From: Myxococcales bacterium
GTDB taxonomy: Bacteria > Myxococcota_A > Polyangia > Haliangiales > Haliangiaceae
Length of the DNA: 64,000 bases
Reading direction: 5' to 3'
Assembly: GCA_016706545.1 (NCBI GenBank)
Contig: JADJJK010000007.1
Span: forward strand, 124,001-188,000
Shown: in pieces, positions 53,180 through 63,648 of the stretch
Layout: each line of letters begins with the position of its first letter
Position numbering within the stretch: position 1 is the stretch's first letter
Notes under the pieces: generated by a model
What the model saw: the letters and a program-made list of their open reading frames with translations, nothing else
Database searches by the model: none
What the model was told of the DNA's origin: nothing
Made by a program: the position numbers and the translations under genes

Positions 53180-56011
53180 TTACCGCTGGTGGACCGCGCC
53201 GATGGCTGCGGTGCGGCCAGGGCCGTGGCAGAGCATGCACTGCTCCTGCGCAGCGCCCGGCGCCAGCACGGTCGAGCGCGGCGTGTAGAACCGCCCGCCG
53301 TGCGCGGTCATGTGGTCGATGGCGATGCTCGAGTCATGGCACGAGACACAGGCCCCGGTCACCGCTGACAGCACCAGGGTGGTCCCGGCGGCCGGGCTGG
53401 TGGTGTTGGTGGCCGCGTTGTACGAGAAGCCGGCGCCATAGTCCGTCACGTTGTCGGCGATGACGTACGGCGACAGCGTGTAGTAGCTGCCGTTCTGCAG
53501 CGGATCGGAGTTGTAGCGGCCGGTGGCTACCGTGGTCAGCGGCATCTTGGAGACCGCTGCCAGGTTGCCCGAGTTGGTGAAGTCATACGTGCCCGGCAGG
53601 TGGCACGTGGTGCAGGTGTTGAGCGTGCCCGGGAACTCGATCTCGTTGTAGCCCTCGCCAGCGGCCGCCGCATGCCAGGTGAACGGCACCGTGCGCTTGC
53701 GCCCCGCGTGGACCGCGTGGATGAAGTACTTGGAGCCAGCCGACCACCCAGAGCTCGTGCGGTTGGGGTTGTGGCAGAACGAGCAGGTCGGTCCATCATT
53801 GCGCTGGCCAGAGTGGAAGTTCGGCGCGACGCCCAGGGTGGCGTGGCAGCTCTTGCACTTGCCGTTGTCCACGATGGGCCGACGACCGGTGTAGCCGGTC
53901 GCCACCTTCCAGACGTTCGGCGCCGGCACGCTCAGGCCGCCCTGCGCCTTGCCATCGGCCGGGACGTTGGGCACCCAGGGGTACTCGGGCACGTTGGTCT
54001 GCACCAGCGGCGGCGCGCTGCTCAAGGAGTAGGTGTAGCCAAGGCCGCCGGTGAGCATGAGCGCGTTGTCCGGGACGCGGACCCCGGTGAGGCGGACGGT
54101 GTAGTAGCCGGTGGCGTCGGGGCCGGTGATCGTCCCGGCGCCGGATCCGGTGGCGGTGCCATCCCAGATCTTCTTGATGTAGCCGCTGACGGTGGCGTTG
54201 AAGTCCGTCGGGGTCAGGTTGCCGTCCTGGGGCACCGCGAAGGCGAAGTACACGCTGGGCGAGCCCACGAAGTTTGGCATCAGCTCGGTGACCGGCGGCG
54301 TTGCGCCTGGGGCGTAGGTCTGGAACACCACGTCGACGCCGTTGTTCTTGAGCTTGAACGTCATCTGCGGGCGCTTGATGCCGCCCGTGTCGGCCACGGC
54401 CTCCACGGTCTTTAGGTCATACGTGATGACCTGGGCCCCGGCCGGAACGTAGCCGCTCGCCGCCACGAACGAGGCGTGCGTGTTGTTGTTGCCGCCAGGC
54501 ACGAGCCAGCCGTTGTTGGCATCGGGGCTGACCACCGGCTTGTGGTACCGCGTGGTGGCGAAGGCACCCGAGGGGCCGTGGCAGGTCGGACAGCCAGCGT
54601 CGGGCTGCGGCCCGGCGACGTGGTTGCAGGGCAGCGGCTTGCCGTCGGGGCCGCGGGCCAGGTTGCCGTTGATGCCGCAGACCGCGGCGGCCGAATCGGT
54701 GTACGAGACGTAGTCGTGGCAGCCGTTGCAGGCGAGCTTGGAGGGGTTGGTCAGCGCCTGGTTGCCCTGCGCCGCGCCGCCATGGCAGGTGTCGCAGTTG
54801 CGGACATCCTGCGGATACGTCGCCGCGATGCCGTGGAACAGGTTCGCGGTGGCGACCATCGAGCCGTTGTGGATGCGATGCACGAAGCTCGCGGAGTCGG
54901 CCAGCAGGTTGGTGGTTCGCCCTGGGTTGTGGCAGACATTGCACATGCCGGCCGCCACGCGACCACCGCCGTGGAAGTTGGCAGAGGACGTGGTCTCGGC
55001 CTTGAACTTGGCGTGGCAGTTGTCACATTTGGCTTGCGCCACCACCTCGCGAACGAGCGGCGCGCCGGCGCCGCTGGGCACGTAGTAGTGGGGCAGGTTG
55101 CCGGCGTGGAACGTGTTGGCGTTGGACGGGAACACCAGATCGGTCTGCCGCGTGGTCTGGATCCAGATCACGTGGGTCTCGGTCATCTTGGTGGGGTCGT
55201 AGGTCACTGCCACCGGCCCGTTGGGAGTCGAGGTGGACGGGAAGGTATACGTGTAGTCGCCGGCGCCCAGGCCGTTCTCCACCAGCCGGCCGTTGCCAGC
55301 GGCGGATCCCAGCGGGTTCAGCATGGTGGGCAGTCCTGCCGGCGCCGAGGCGCTGACGGACTTGGTGTACATGGTGAGCGGCGACACCACGTTGGTGGTG
55401 GCGTTCTTGGTGAAGTAGCCGATGCCAAAGCGCGGCTGGATCGGCGTGTTGGCCGAGTACACCCCGGCGATGTCGAGCGGGAAGCCTCGGTCATCCTTGA
55501 GGGTGAAGCGCAGCGAGATGGGCTGGCCGACGATCGTGGTCACGCTGCCCGGCCGAACCGCCATATTGACGCCGGTGCTGGGGGAGATCGCGCCGCTTGG
55601 GCCGAAGGTGCAGACGTAGCTGCTGGAGGTCTCGTTGACCTCGCCAGCGTCGAGCATGCCGTTGTTGTTCACGTCGAGCCCGGACTCGAGCTTGGTGCCG
55701 CCGAACGGGCAGTTGGTGCCGGCGGGCTCCACCTTGGTCTTCACCAGCGAGTTCTTCCCAGCACCGTTGCAGATGTAGGAGGTGCCCCCAGCGGAGACTT
55801 CGGAGGGGTCCAGCGCGCCATTGCCGTTGGTGTCGACTCCCACCTCGACCTTGGTGCCGCCAAACGCGCAGTTGGCGCCAGCGGCCTCGGCCGTGGTGTT
55901 CACCAGGGCGGAGGCACCAGCCTTGCCACGTTCTCCCTGATCGCCGGTACACGCAAAGAGCGACAGGCTCGTTATTCCAAGCAAGCTGACTACGAGAGAC
56001 TGGGTACGCAT
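53180..56011 (-). CDS. OmcA/MtrC-family decaheme c-type cytochrome lipoprotein
   Basis: 943 residues from ATG 56011, which has a strong Shine-Dalgarno (GGAGGAG). The signal peptide ends in a lipobox (LSLFAC), so it is a predicted surface lipoprotein. Residues about 35-140 hold two copies of a repeat with EF-hand-like loops (DTNGNGALDPSE, DVNNNGMLDAGE) and paired Cys. Ten CxxCH heme motifs follow in two groups of five: CDNCH, CNVCH, CDTCH, CNGCH, CPTCH (about 328-475) and CKSCH, CSFCH, CTTCH, CVSCH, CMLCH (about 718-930), separated by a beta-rich domain. This matches the two pentaheme domains of OmcA/MtrC, which export electrons to extracellular acceptors. No MtrA/MtrB-like partners are in the window. 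Confidence 0.94.
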   Translation of the reverse strand: MRTQSLVVSLLGITSLSLFACTGDQGERGKAGASALVNTTAEAAGANCAFGGTKVEVGVDTNGNGALDPSEVSAGGTSYICNGAGKNSLVKTKVEPAGTNCPFGGTKLESGLDVNNNGMLDAGEVNETSSSYVCTFGPSGAISPSTGVNMAVRPGSVTTIVGQPISLRFTLKDDRGFPLDIAGVYSANTPIQPRFGIGYFTKNATTNVVSPLTMYTKSVSASAPAGLPTMLNPLGSAAGNGRLVENGLGAGDYTYTFPSTSTPNGPVAVTYDPTKMTETHVIWIQTTRQTDLVFPSNANTFHAGNLPHYYVPSGAGAPLVREVVAQAKCDNCHAKFKAETTSSANFHGGGRVAAGMCNVCHNPGRTTNLLADSASFVHRIHNGSMVATANLFHGIAATYPQDVRNCDTCHGGAAQGNQALTNPSKLACNGCHDYVSYTDSAAAVCGINGNLARGPDGKPLPCNHVAGPQPDAGCPTCHGPSGAFATTRYHKPVVSPDANNGWLVPGGNNNTHASFVAASGYVPAGAQVITYDLKTVEAVADTGGIKRPQMTFKLKNNGVDVVFQTYAPGATPPVTELMPNFVGSPSVYFAFAVPQDGNLTPTDFNATVSGYIKKIWDGTATGSGAGTITGPDATGYYTVRLTGVRVPDNALMLTGGLGYTYSLSSAPPLVQTNVPEYPWVPNVPADGKAQGGLSVPAPNVWKVATGYTGRRPIVDNGKCKSCHATLGVAPNFHSGQRNDGPTCSFCHNPNRTSSGWSAGSKYFIHAVHAGRKRTVPFTWHAAAAGEGYNEIEFPGTLNTCTTCHLPGTYDFTNSGNLAAVSKMPLTTVATGRYNSDPLQNGSYYTLSPYVIADNVTDYGAGFSYNAATNTTSPAAGTTLVLSAVTGACVSCHDSSIAIDHMTAHGGRFYTPRSTVLAPGAAQEQCMLCHGPGRTAAIGAVHQR

Positions 56012-56370
56012 ATCTCCTCCGGCTATCGACCACGTGAACGGCCCGTGACAGGTCACGGAGCCCAACTCGCCGTCATGCAACGCAAGTGCCTATCACGCAT
56101 TGGATAAGTTCTGTTTATTGCTTCACCACAGGGCTGACCGGACGAAGAACCTGCGTTGCCAAAAAAAAGGACGTGCAAGGTCTGCGCGGCCGGGCCGGGT
56201 TTCGCGGCGCGCCAAGGGCGAGATCTCGAGGGCCTTCGCCTTGTACGGAAGGCGGGGAGCGGGTGCGAGGGCAGGCGAGTGCAGCGAAAGCGGCTCAGGG
56301 AGCTCTGGCGTCAACTCTGGTGTCAACTCTGGCGTCGTCTCTGGCGTCAACTCTGGCGTCGTCTCTGGCG
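56012..56370. other. Intergenic region upstream of the decaheme gene
   Basis: 359 bases. The left part should hold the cytochrome promoter, read to the left, though no clear -35/-10 pair was found. The right 70 bases are a 12-base tandem array. Confidence 0.55.
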
Positions 56371-56374
56371 TCAG
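56303..56374. repeat. Six tandem 12-base units, CTCTGGCGTCRW type
   Basis: Units begin at 56303, 56315, 56327, 56339, 56351 and 56363, alternating between endings AA and GT. The sixth unit contains the stop codon of the TraB-family gene. In another frame the array would encode Thr-Pro-Glu-Leu/Thr repeats. Confidence 0.9.
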
Positions 56375-57762
56375 GCCAGCATCTTGACGACGAACCCCAC
56401 GCCGATCCAGAAACCGCCCGCGGTGCCGAGCCCGGAGGCCACGGCGATGAGCAGGGTGCGGGTGACGGGGTTCTTCCAGAAGCCGCGGAGGGTCTGGATG
56501 TCGTCGGCCAGAGCTTCGCAATCCCCGACGCTTGGCTTGCGGCGCCAGGCCTCCACCAGGCCGGTGACCATGGCGGTGCCGAGCAGCGGGTGAACCGCGG
56601 CGATGGGCGCCACCAGCACGGCGGCGAGCACCGTGAGGATCGACCCGCCAGCGAGCAGCGTGAGGCCGCCGGCGGCGATGGAGGTGGGCGCGATCCAGGC
56701 CATCATCAGCTCGAACAGGGTGTGCCCGTCGCGGCCGGCGCGCGTGACATCGTCGATGCGGTGGCTGCTGGCCTGCCAGCCCCAGAGCAGGCCGGCGAGA
56801 AAGAGGGCAGGGATGAGCCACTTGAGCGCGGTCCACACCAGCGACGGCGGCGGCAGGGTCTCGAGCGCCTTGCGATCCACCGGCTGACCAAAGGTCGCGC
56901 GCATGCCTGGCACGTGCGCCGCGCCGACCACGGCGACCACCCGGCGCGGCGCGCCGACGGAAGCGGCGCGCTCCTGGGCAGCCTCGGTCACCGCCAGCGG
57001 GCTCCGCTCGTGCGCGACGTCCACCATCTTGGAGGCCATGTAGCGGTCGCGCTCGTCGATGAGCGGCCCCTTGACCTCCGGCAGCGCCTTGGCCAGCTCG
57101 TCGAGCATGGAGGACAGCGCCTTCTGGTCTTTGAGCTGCTCGATGCTCTCGGCGGTGACGGGCTGGCCGTTCTTGTCCTCTTCCTCGCCCACCACCAGCG
57201 AGCTGAGCAGCATCGAGCGCTTCCAGAAGCCGATGTTGGCCCAGGTGCGCTTGAGCGTCAGGTTGATCTCGCGATCGATGAGCTCGACGCGAGCGCCAGC
57301 GGCCTTGCCGGCCTCGACCGCCGCGAGCAGCTCTGCGCCTGGCTTGACGCCGAGCGCCGCGCCCATGCGCCGCTGGTACGAGGCCAGCGCCATGTGGGCC
57401 AGCAAGTATAGCGTCCGGCCCTCGCGGATGACCTTGAAGATGTTGAGATCGCGGAACGCGCGCTCCTGGCTCAGCGCCTCGTAGCGCGGCTTGCAAAGCT
57501 CCACCGCCACCACGTCCGGCGCCAGCCGTCGGATGACGGACCGCACCTCATCGACGCTCTGGGCCGAGACGTGCGCGGTGCCGATGATGTGGTAGGTGAC
57601 GCCCTCATGCTCGATCGTGGTCACCGAGGCGGGCAGCGACGAACCATCGGCGGGCGCCGCGGCGGCGTCTGGGCCAGGGGACGCGGCGGGCATCGTGGGC
57701 ATCGTGGGCGTCGTGGGCGAGACGCCAGCGTCAGCCGAGGGTGCGGGAGTCGGATCCGACAT
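56371..57762 (-). CDS. TraB/GumN-family membrane protein
   Basis: 463 residues from ATG 57762. A 45-residue Pro/Ala/Thr-rich N-terminus precedes the TraB core: YHIIGTAHVSAQSVDEVRSVI, DVVAVELCKPRYEAL, and, near residue 285, RVVAVVGAAHVPGM, the conserved GxxH/E-type residues of this erythromycin-esterase/tiki-like fold. The C-terminal 150 residues contain three or four TM helices (LIPALFLAGLLWGW; TSIAAGGLTLLAGGSILTVLAAVLVAPIAAVHPLLG; LLIAVASGLGTAGGFWIGVGFVV). Members related to Tiki are membrane metalloproteases; bacterial roles are unproven. The 3' end lies within a tandem repeat. Confidence 0.87.
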   Translation of the reverse strand: MSDPTPAPSADAGVSPTTPTMPTMPAASPGPDAAAAPADGSSLPASVTTIEHEGVTYHIIGTAHVSAQSVDEVRSVIRRLAPDVVAVELCKPRYEALSQERAFRDLNIFKVIREGRTLYLLAHMALASYQRRMGAALGVKPGAELLAAVEAGKAAGARVELIDREINLTLKRTWANIGFWKRSMLLSSLVVGEEEDKNGQPVTAESIEQLKDQKALSSMLDELAKALPEVKGPLIDERDRYMASKMVDVAHERSPLAVTEAAQERAASVGAPRRVVAVVGAAHVPGMRATFGQPVDRKALETLPPPSLVWTALKWLIPALFLAGLLWGWQASSHRIDDVTRAGRDGHTLFELMMAWIAPTSIAAGGLTLLAGGSILTVLAAVLVAPIAAVHPLLGTAMVTGLVEAWRRKPSVGDCEALADDIQTLRGFWKNPVTRTLLIAVASGLGTAGGFWIGVGFVVKMLA

Positions 57763-57818
57763 CGGCGGTGTTGATAGCACGGAGACCAAAGACGGGGCGG
57801 TCGCCCCGGCCCGGGTTT

Positions 57819-59366
<1,548 letters not shown>

Positions 59367-59511
59367 GGTGCCGTGTTCTTACCGCATCTGCTGGCGGCGG
59401 GCGCATCGCGCGCCGCGTACTTTCGGCGTCGGCGCAGCGCGAATTTGCGCGTTTCAGGCTCCAACGCACCGCGCTGTGCTGGGCTGGTTTTGGGTACAAT
59501 GACCGCGCTTC

Positions 59512-60588
59512 ATGATCACGTCCCTTCCCAAGCGGCTGCTCGGCGGCCTGGTGGCGCTCGCGGTGGTCGTGGCTGGTGGCACCGCGGGCTACTGGGTGAT
59601 CGGCGAGGGCCGATGGACCCCCATGGACTGCCTGTACATGACGGTGATCTCGGTGACCACCGTGGGGTACGGCGAGATCTTGACCGGCATGGACCAGGTG
59701 GTCCACGCGCGCCTGTTCACGGTGGCCCTGCTCATCCTCGGCACCGGCAGCATCGTGTACTTCGCCTCGATGATCACGGCGTTCATCGTGGAGGGCGAGC
59801 TTCAGACCTTGCTCAAGGCGCAACAGCTAAAGAAACGGATCCGGCGCATGAAGGAACACATCGTCGTCTGCGGCGCCGGCTCCACCGGCCGCAACATCAT
59901 CAAGGAGCTGGTCGCGGTCGACGTGCCGGTGGTGGCCATCGACACCAACGAGCACACCCTGCGCGAGCTGGTGGACCGCTACCCCAAGGCGCAGATCAGC
60001 TACCTGGTGGGGGACGCCACCGACGACGAGATCATGGCGCAGGCGGCCATGGCCACCGCGCGCGGCGTGGTGGTCGCGCTGTCCTCGGACAAGGACAACC
60101 TGTACGTGGTGGTGTCGGCGCGCCAGCTCAACAGCAAGGCGCGCATCGTCGCGCGCTGCGCGGAGATGGCGCACGTGGACAAGATCAAGCGCGCGGGCGC
60201 CGACAGCGTGGTCTCGCCCAACTTCATCGGCGGCGTGCGCATGGTGTCGGAGATGCTGCGGCCGACCGTGGTGCGCTTCCTTGACGAGATGCTGCGCGAT
60301 CGCCGCGCGACCTATCGCATCGACGAGGTCTCGCTGGTGGCCGGCTCGCCGCTCATCGGGCAGACGTTGCGCGGCGCCAAGATCCGCGACCGCTTCGGGA
60401 TGTCGGTGCTGGCGCTCAAGGGCACCGATTCGCCCTGGCAGTACAACCCCACCGCCGACGATGTGCTGGTGGCCGGCATGATCGTGGTGGTGCTCGGCTC
60501 GGTGCGGCAGGTGGCGGAGCTGCGCGCGGTGGCGGCGGGCGCGGCCATGCCCAGCGCGGTCAGCGCCGCCTCGGCCGCGCTGCCGTAG
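59512..60588 (+). CDS. Two-TM potassium channel with TrkA-N/TrkA-C (RCK) domains
   Basis: 358 residues. TM1 (LLGGLVALAVVVAGGTAGYWVI), a pore loop with the K+ filter TVGYG in MTVISVTTVGYGEIL, and TM2 (FTVALLILGTGSIVYFASMITAFIVEG) form an MthK-like pore. Residues 118-235 are a TrkA-N Rossmann domain (IVVCGAGSTGRNIIKELVAVDVPVVAIDTNEH; YLVGDATDDEIMAQA); about 260-345 is a TrkA-C domain (DEVSLVAGSPLIGQTLRGAKIRDRFGMSVLALKG). Gating by bound nucleotide or cation is expected from the family. The last 20 residues are an Ala/Ser tail. Confidence 0.94.
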   Translation: MITSLPKRLLGGLVALAVVVAGGTAGYWVIGEGRWTPMDCLYMTVISVTTVGYGEILTGMDQVVHARLFTVALLILGTGSIVYFASMITAFIVEGELQTLLKAQQLKKRIRRMKEHIVVCGAGSTGRNIIKELVAVDVPVVAIDTNEHTLRELVDRYPKAQISYLVGDATDDEIMAQAAMATARGVVVALSSDKDNLYVVVSARQLNSKARIVARCAEMAHVDKIKRAGADSVVSPNFIGGVRMVSEMLRPTVVRFLDEMLRDRRATYRIDEVSLVAGSPLIGQTLRGAKIRDRFGMSVLALKGTDSPWQYNPTADDVLVAGMIVVVLGSVRQVAELRAVAAGAAMPSAVSAASAALP

Positions 60589-60656
60589 CTGCGTGGTCCG
60601 ATCTCCTCCTCGGGAGACGAGTGGCGTGAGCGCGCGCGTGCGCCTATCCTATCTCC

Positions 60657-61034
60657 ATGGAGACGGTGGCACACGTGCGGGAGGCGCTGGCTGCTTGCGG
60701 CTCGCTGTCGTCGGCCTTGCGGGTAGGGCTGGCGCAGCGTCCGCCTTGGCTGGTGGTGGAGGTGGTGGTGCAGGATGAGTTCACGCATGATGTGGTGTTC
60801 GCGCCCTCGCCCCAAGGGGAGCTTGGCTCCCCGCCCACCGCCGAGCCCGGGCCGGCGCTCGTGCTCGACTGCACCTGACTTGGCGCGGTCAACGCGGTCT
60901 CCGTGTGGGACCACCACCCTTCGGCTGACGAGCTGCTCGCATCCCGCGTCGCCGCTGGCTGGCGCCCCACACCCACGGATACCCGGGAGGGCCCGGTGAT
61001 CCTCGGGCACGCCTGCAAGCTGCCCGTCCGGTAG
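60657..61034 (+). pseudogene. Small unknown gene with an in-frame TGA
   Basis: From ATG 60657 the frame reads 73 residues (VREALAACGSLSSALRVGLAQRPPWLVVEVVVQDEFTHDVVFAP) to TGA at 60876-60878. It then continues in the same frame with protein-like sequence (LGAVNAVSVWDHHPSADELLASRVAAGWRPTP ... VILGHACKLPVR) to TAG at 61032-61034. The second half looks as coding as the first. A C-to-T change of a CGA (Arg) codon would create the stop. Not recognised. Selenocysteine is a formal alternative. Confidence 0.5.
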
Positions 61035-61047
61035 CTTGGCTCGGGGC

Positions 61048-61338
61048 CTACTTCACGACTTGATAGGTGACGTAGGTCAGCAAGTCGAACAGGATGATGC
61101 CGCCGAGCATGACGCCGGTCGCCGGCACAAACCCGCCGTACTCCTCGGAGGTCAACACCCCAAGGAGCGCGGCCCCCGCGACCTCGGAGCCCATCAGCGC
61201 GAACTCCGTGGTCGGGTCTGGCGAGGTGGCCATCGTCGAGTACGTGAGACATCCCGAGGCCGAGGCCAGCAGCGCCGCGAGCCCCAGCGCGCTCACGGCT
61301 CTTGCTGCCGAGTGACGACCGCCAGTTGACGTTCCCAT
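61048..61338 (-). CDS. Small lipoprotein with one TM-like segment
   Basis: 96 residues from ATG 61338 (an upstream ATG at 61356 is also in frame). The signal peptide ends in a lipobox (LLASASGC); the mature part starts LTYSTMATSPDPTTEF and ends in a hydrophobic segment (ATGVMLGGIILFDLLTYVTYQVV). Not recognised. Confidence 0.65.
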   Translation of the reverse strand: MGTSTGGRHSAARAVSALGLAALLASASGCLTYSTMATSPDPTTEFALMGSEVAGAALLGVLTSEEYGGFVPATGVMLGGIILFDLLTYVTYQVVK

Positions 61339-61503
61339 GCGACCTGATGGGACCACGAGCCGGCGCCGCGTGCAACCGTCGGAGACGGACAGGCGCCAGG
61401 TGCGCGTGGTGCGCCAGGTGCGCGTGGTGCGCCTGGTGCGCGCAGCACGTCCGCGTCGTGCCTCGCGGCGAGGGCGGCCCCGTTGCGTGACGGAGCGCTA
61501 CCG

Positions 61504-61577
61504 TGATCCCTGCAGGGCTCGAACCTGCGGCCTGCGGTTTAGGAAACCGCCGCTCTATCCACCTGAGCTATGGGATC
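61504..61577 (-). tRNA. tRNA-Arg(CCU)
   Basis: A 74-base cloverleaf on the minus strand: acceptor GATCCC pairs with GGGATC, followed by discriminator A; D-arm AGCTCAGGTGGATAGAGC; anticodon arm GCGGT-TTCCTAA-ACCGC with anticodon CCT complementary to 61541-61543; T-arm GCAGG-TTCGAGC-CCTGC. The seventh acceptor pair is A-A. CCA is not encoded. Confidence 0.95.
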
Positions 61578-61589
61578 GGGTGGGGGCAC

Positions 61590-61618
61590 AATGTGCCGGA
61601 TGGGGGCGGCAGATTCAA
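61590..61618 (-). promoter_or_regulatory. Probable promoter of tRNA-Arg
   Basis: On the minus strand, TTGAAT (61618-61613), a 17-base spacer and CACATT (61595-61590), with the mature tRNA starting 13 bases downstream of the -10. Confidence 0.4.
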
Positions 61619-61663
61619 GGCCGCAGGGGAGGCATGGTGGCGCGGGCGCGACGCGACGCCGCC

Positions 61664-62661
<998 letters not shown>

Positions 62662-62706
62662 GACGGCACTTTGCCACCGCTGCCGCGCGGATGCACCGGC
62701 TCGCGG

Positions 62707-63240
62707 TCAGCTCATCGCGAGGGGCGCGGTGTGCAAGCGAACCTGCAGCGCCAGGGTGTGCAAGTCTTCGTCGCTCTGGTGCAGGACATCGGCGCACAAG
62801 AGGCGCACAGCGGTGGCGCCGCAGCACTGCCAGGCCCAGGCCTGGAAGTCCACGGGGTGGAGGGTCAGGCGCGACAGGGAGATCACGCCGGCGGGGCGGG
62901 TGTCGAGCGCGGCGATGCCGGCGAACACCAGGGCCTCGAGGCCCGGCGCCGCGTCGTCGGCGGGGACGTCGACGTGGACCTCGAGGCGCGCGCCGAAGGC
63001 CGGGGCAGGCGGCGGGGTGAGGACGGCGCAGAGCTGCGCGAAGTAGCTGGCGCCGGAGGCGTTCCATGAAGCTAGCTGCACCGCCACGGCGCCCGGCCAG
63101 CCCGGCGCGGTGGCGGGAAACTCGCGCACGGCCTCGCGGACACGCGGCGAGCCCTCACGCAAGCGGGGCGGCCACTGCTCCGGGGAGGAGGCGAGCCAGG
63201 CCTGGCCCTGCGGCCACACCAGGTGTCGTGCGGCGGTCAT
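62707..63240 (-). CDS. Unknown protein
   Basis: 177 residues from ATG 63240. No signal or TM segment. Trp-rich N-terminus (ARHLVWPQGQAWLASSPEQWPPRL), then WPGAVAVQLASWNASGASYFAQLCAVL, strands LEVHVDVPADDAAPGLEALVFAGIAAL and a C-terminal AWAWQCCGATAVRLLCADVL. Codon use is like its neighbours. Not recognised. Confidence 0.6.
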   Translation of the reverse strand: MTAARHLVWPQGQAWLASSPEQWPPRLREGSPRVREAVREFPATAPGWPGAVAVQLASWNASGASYFAQLCAVLTPPPAPAFGARLEVHVDVPADDAAPGLEALVFAGIAALDTRPAGVISLSRLTLHPVDFQAWAWQCCGATAVRLLCADVLHQSDEDLHTLALQVRLHTAPLAMS

Positions 63241-63267
63241 GGTCGCGAGGATACTCGGTCGCCGCGC

Positions 63268-63648
63268 TCACGGCGCGCCGCAGCGCAGCCACTCTTCGAG
63301 CAGGGCCCGCTCCGCGGCGCTGGGCCCGCCGGCTGGCGGCATCGTCGGGGCCTCGCCCACCGAGCGCGCCAGGATGCGCGCGCGCTGGCTGCGCGCGGCC
63401 TCGGCGTCATCGAAGTTGATCTGCGGCGGCGAGCCCTGGCGCATGTCCAGCGGCAGCGCGCTGGCGTGACAACCTCGGCACCAGGTGGTCAGAAACGGCG
63501 CCCCGAAGGTCTGGTAGGTCAGGTACGAGGTCTCGCACGCGGGCGGCTGAGCGTCATCGGGCTGGTCTGCCGGATCGGCGCAGCCGGTGACCAGGAGGGC
63601 CCCAAGGGCAACCCAGAGCACAGCGGACACGCTAGCTGGCGAACGCAT
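63268..63648 (-). CDS. Monoheme cytochrome-like lipoprotein
   Basis: 126 residues from ATG 63648. A signal peptide ends in a lipobox (LLVTGC). One heme-binding motif, CRGCH (FLTTWCRGCHASAL, near residue 60), and a later axial-ligand candidate in PTMPPAGGPSAAERALLEEWLRCG, the usual end of small class I-like c-type cytochromes, where the Met may be the sixth ligand. It overlaps the 3' end of the DUF1501 gene by 17 bases. Periplasmic or outer-membrane electron carrier, or a structural heme-binding domain. Confidence 0.78.
   Translation of the reverse strand: MRSPASVSAVLWVALGALLVTGCADPADQPDDAQPPACETSYLTYQTFGAPFLTTWCRGCHASALPLDMRQGSPPQINFDDAEAARSQRARILARSVGEAPTMPPAGGPSAAERALLEEWLRCGAP

Noticed and set aside
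56123..56374. A Thr-Pro-Glu repeat protein encoded across the 12-base array
   Set aside because: No start codon context, and the frame arises from a DNA tandem repeat opposite or beyond the TraB-family stop.
60876..60878. Selenocysteine codon
   Set aside because: No convincing SECIS hairpin with the expected loop lies just downstream, and a single C-to-T change explains the stop more simply. Kept only as an alternative.
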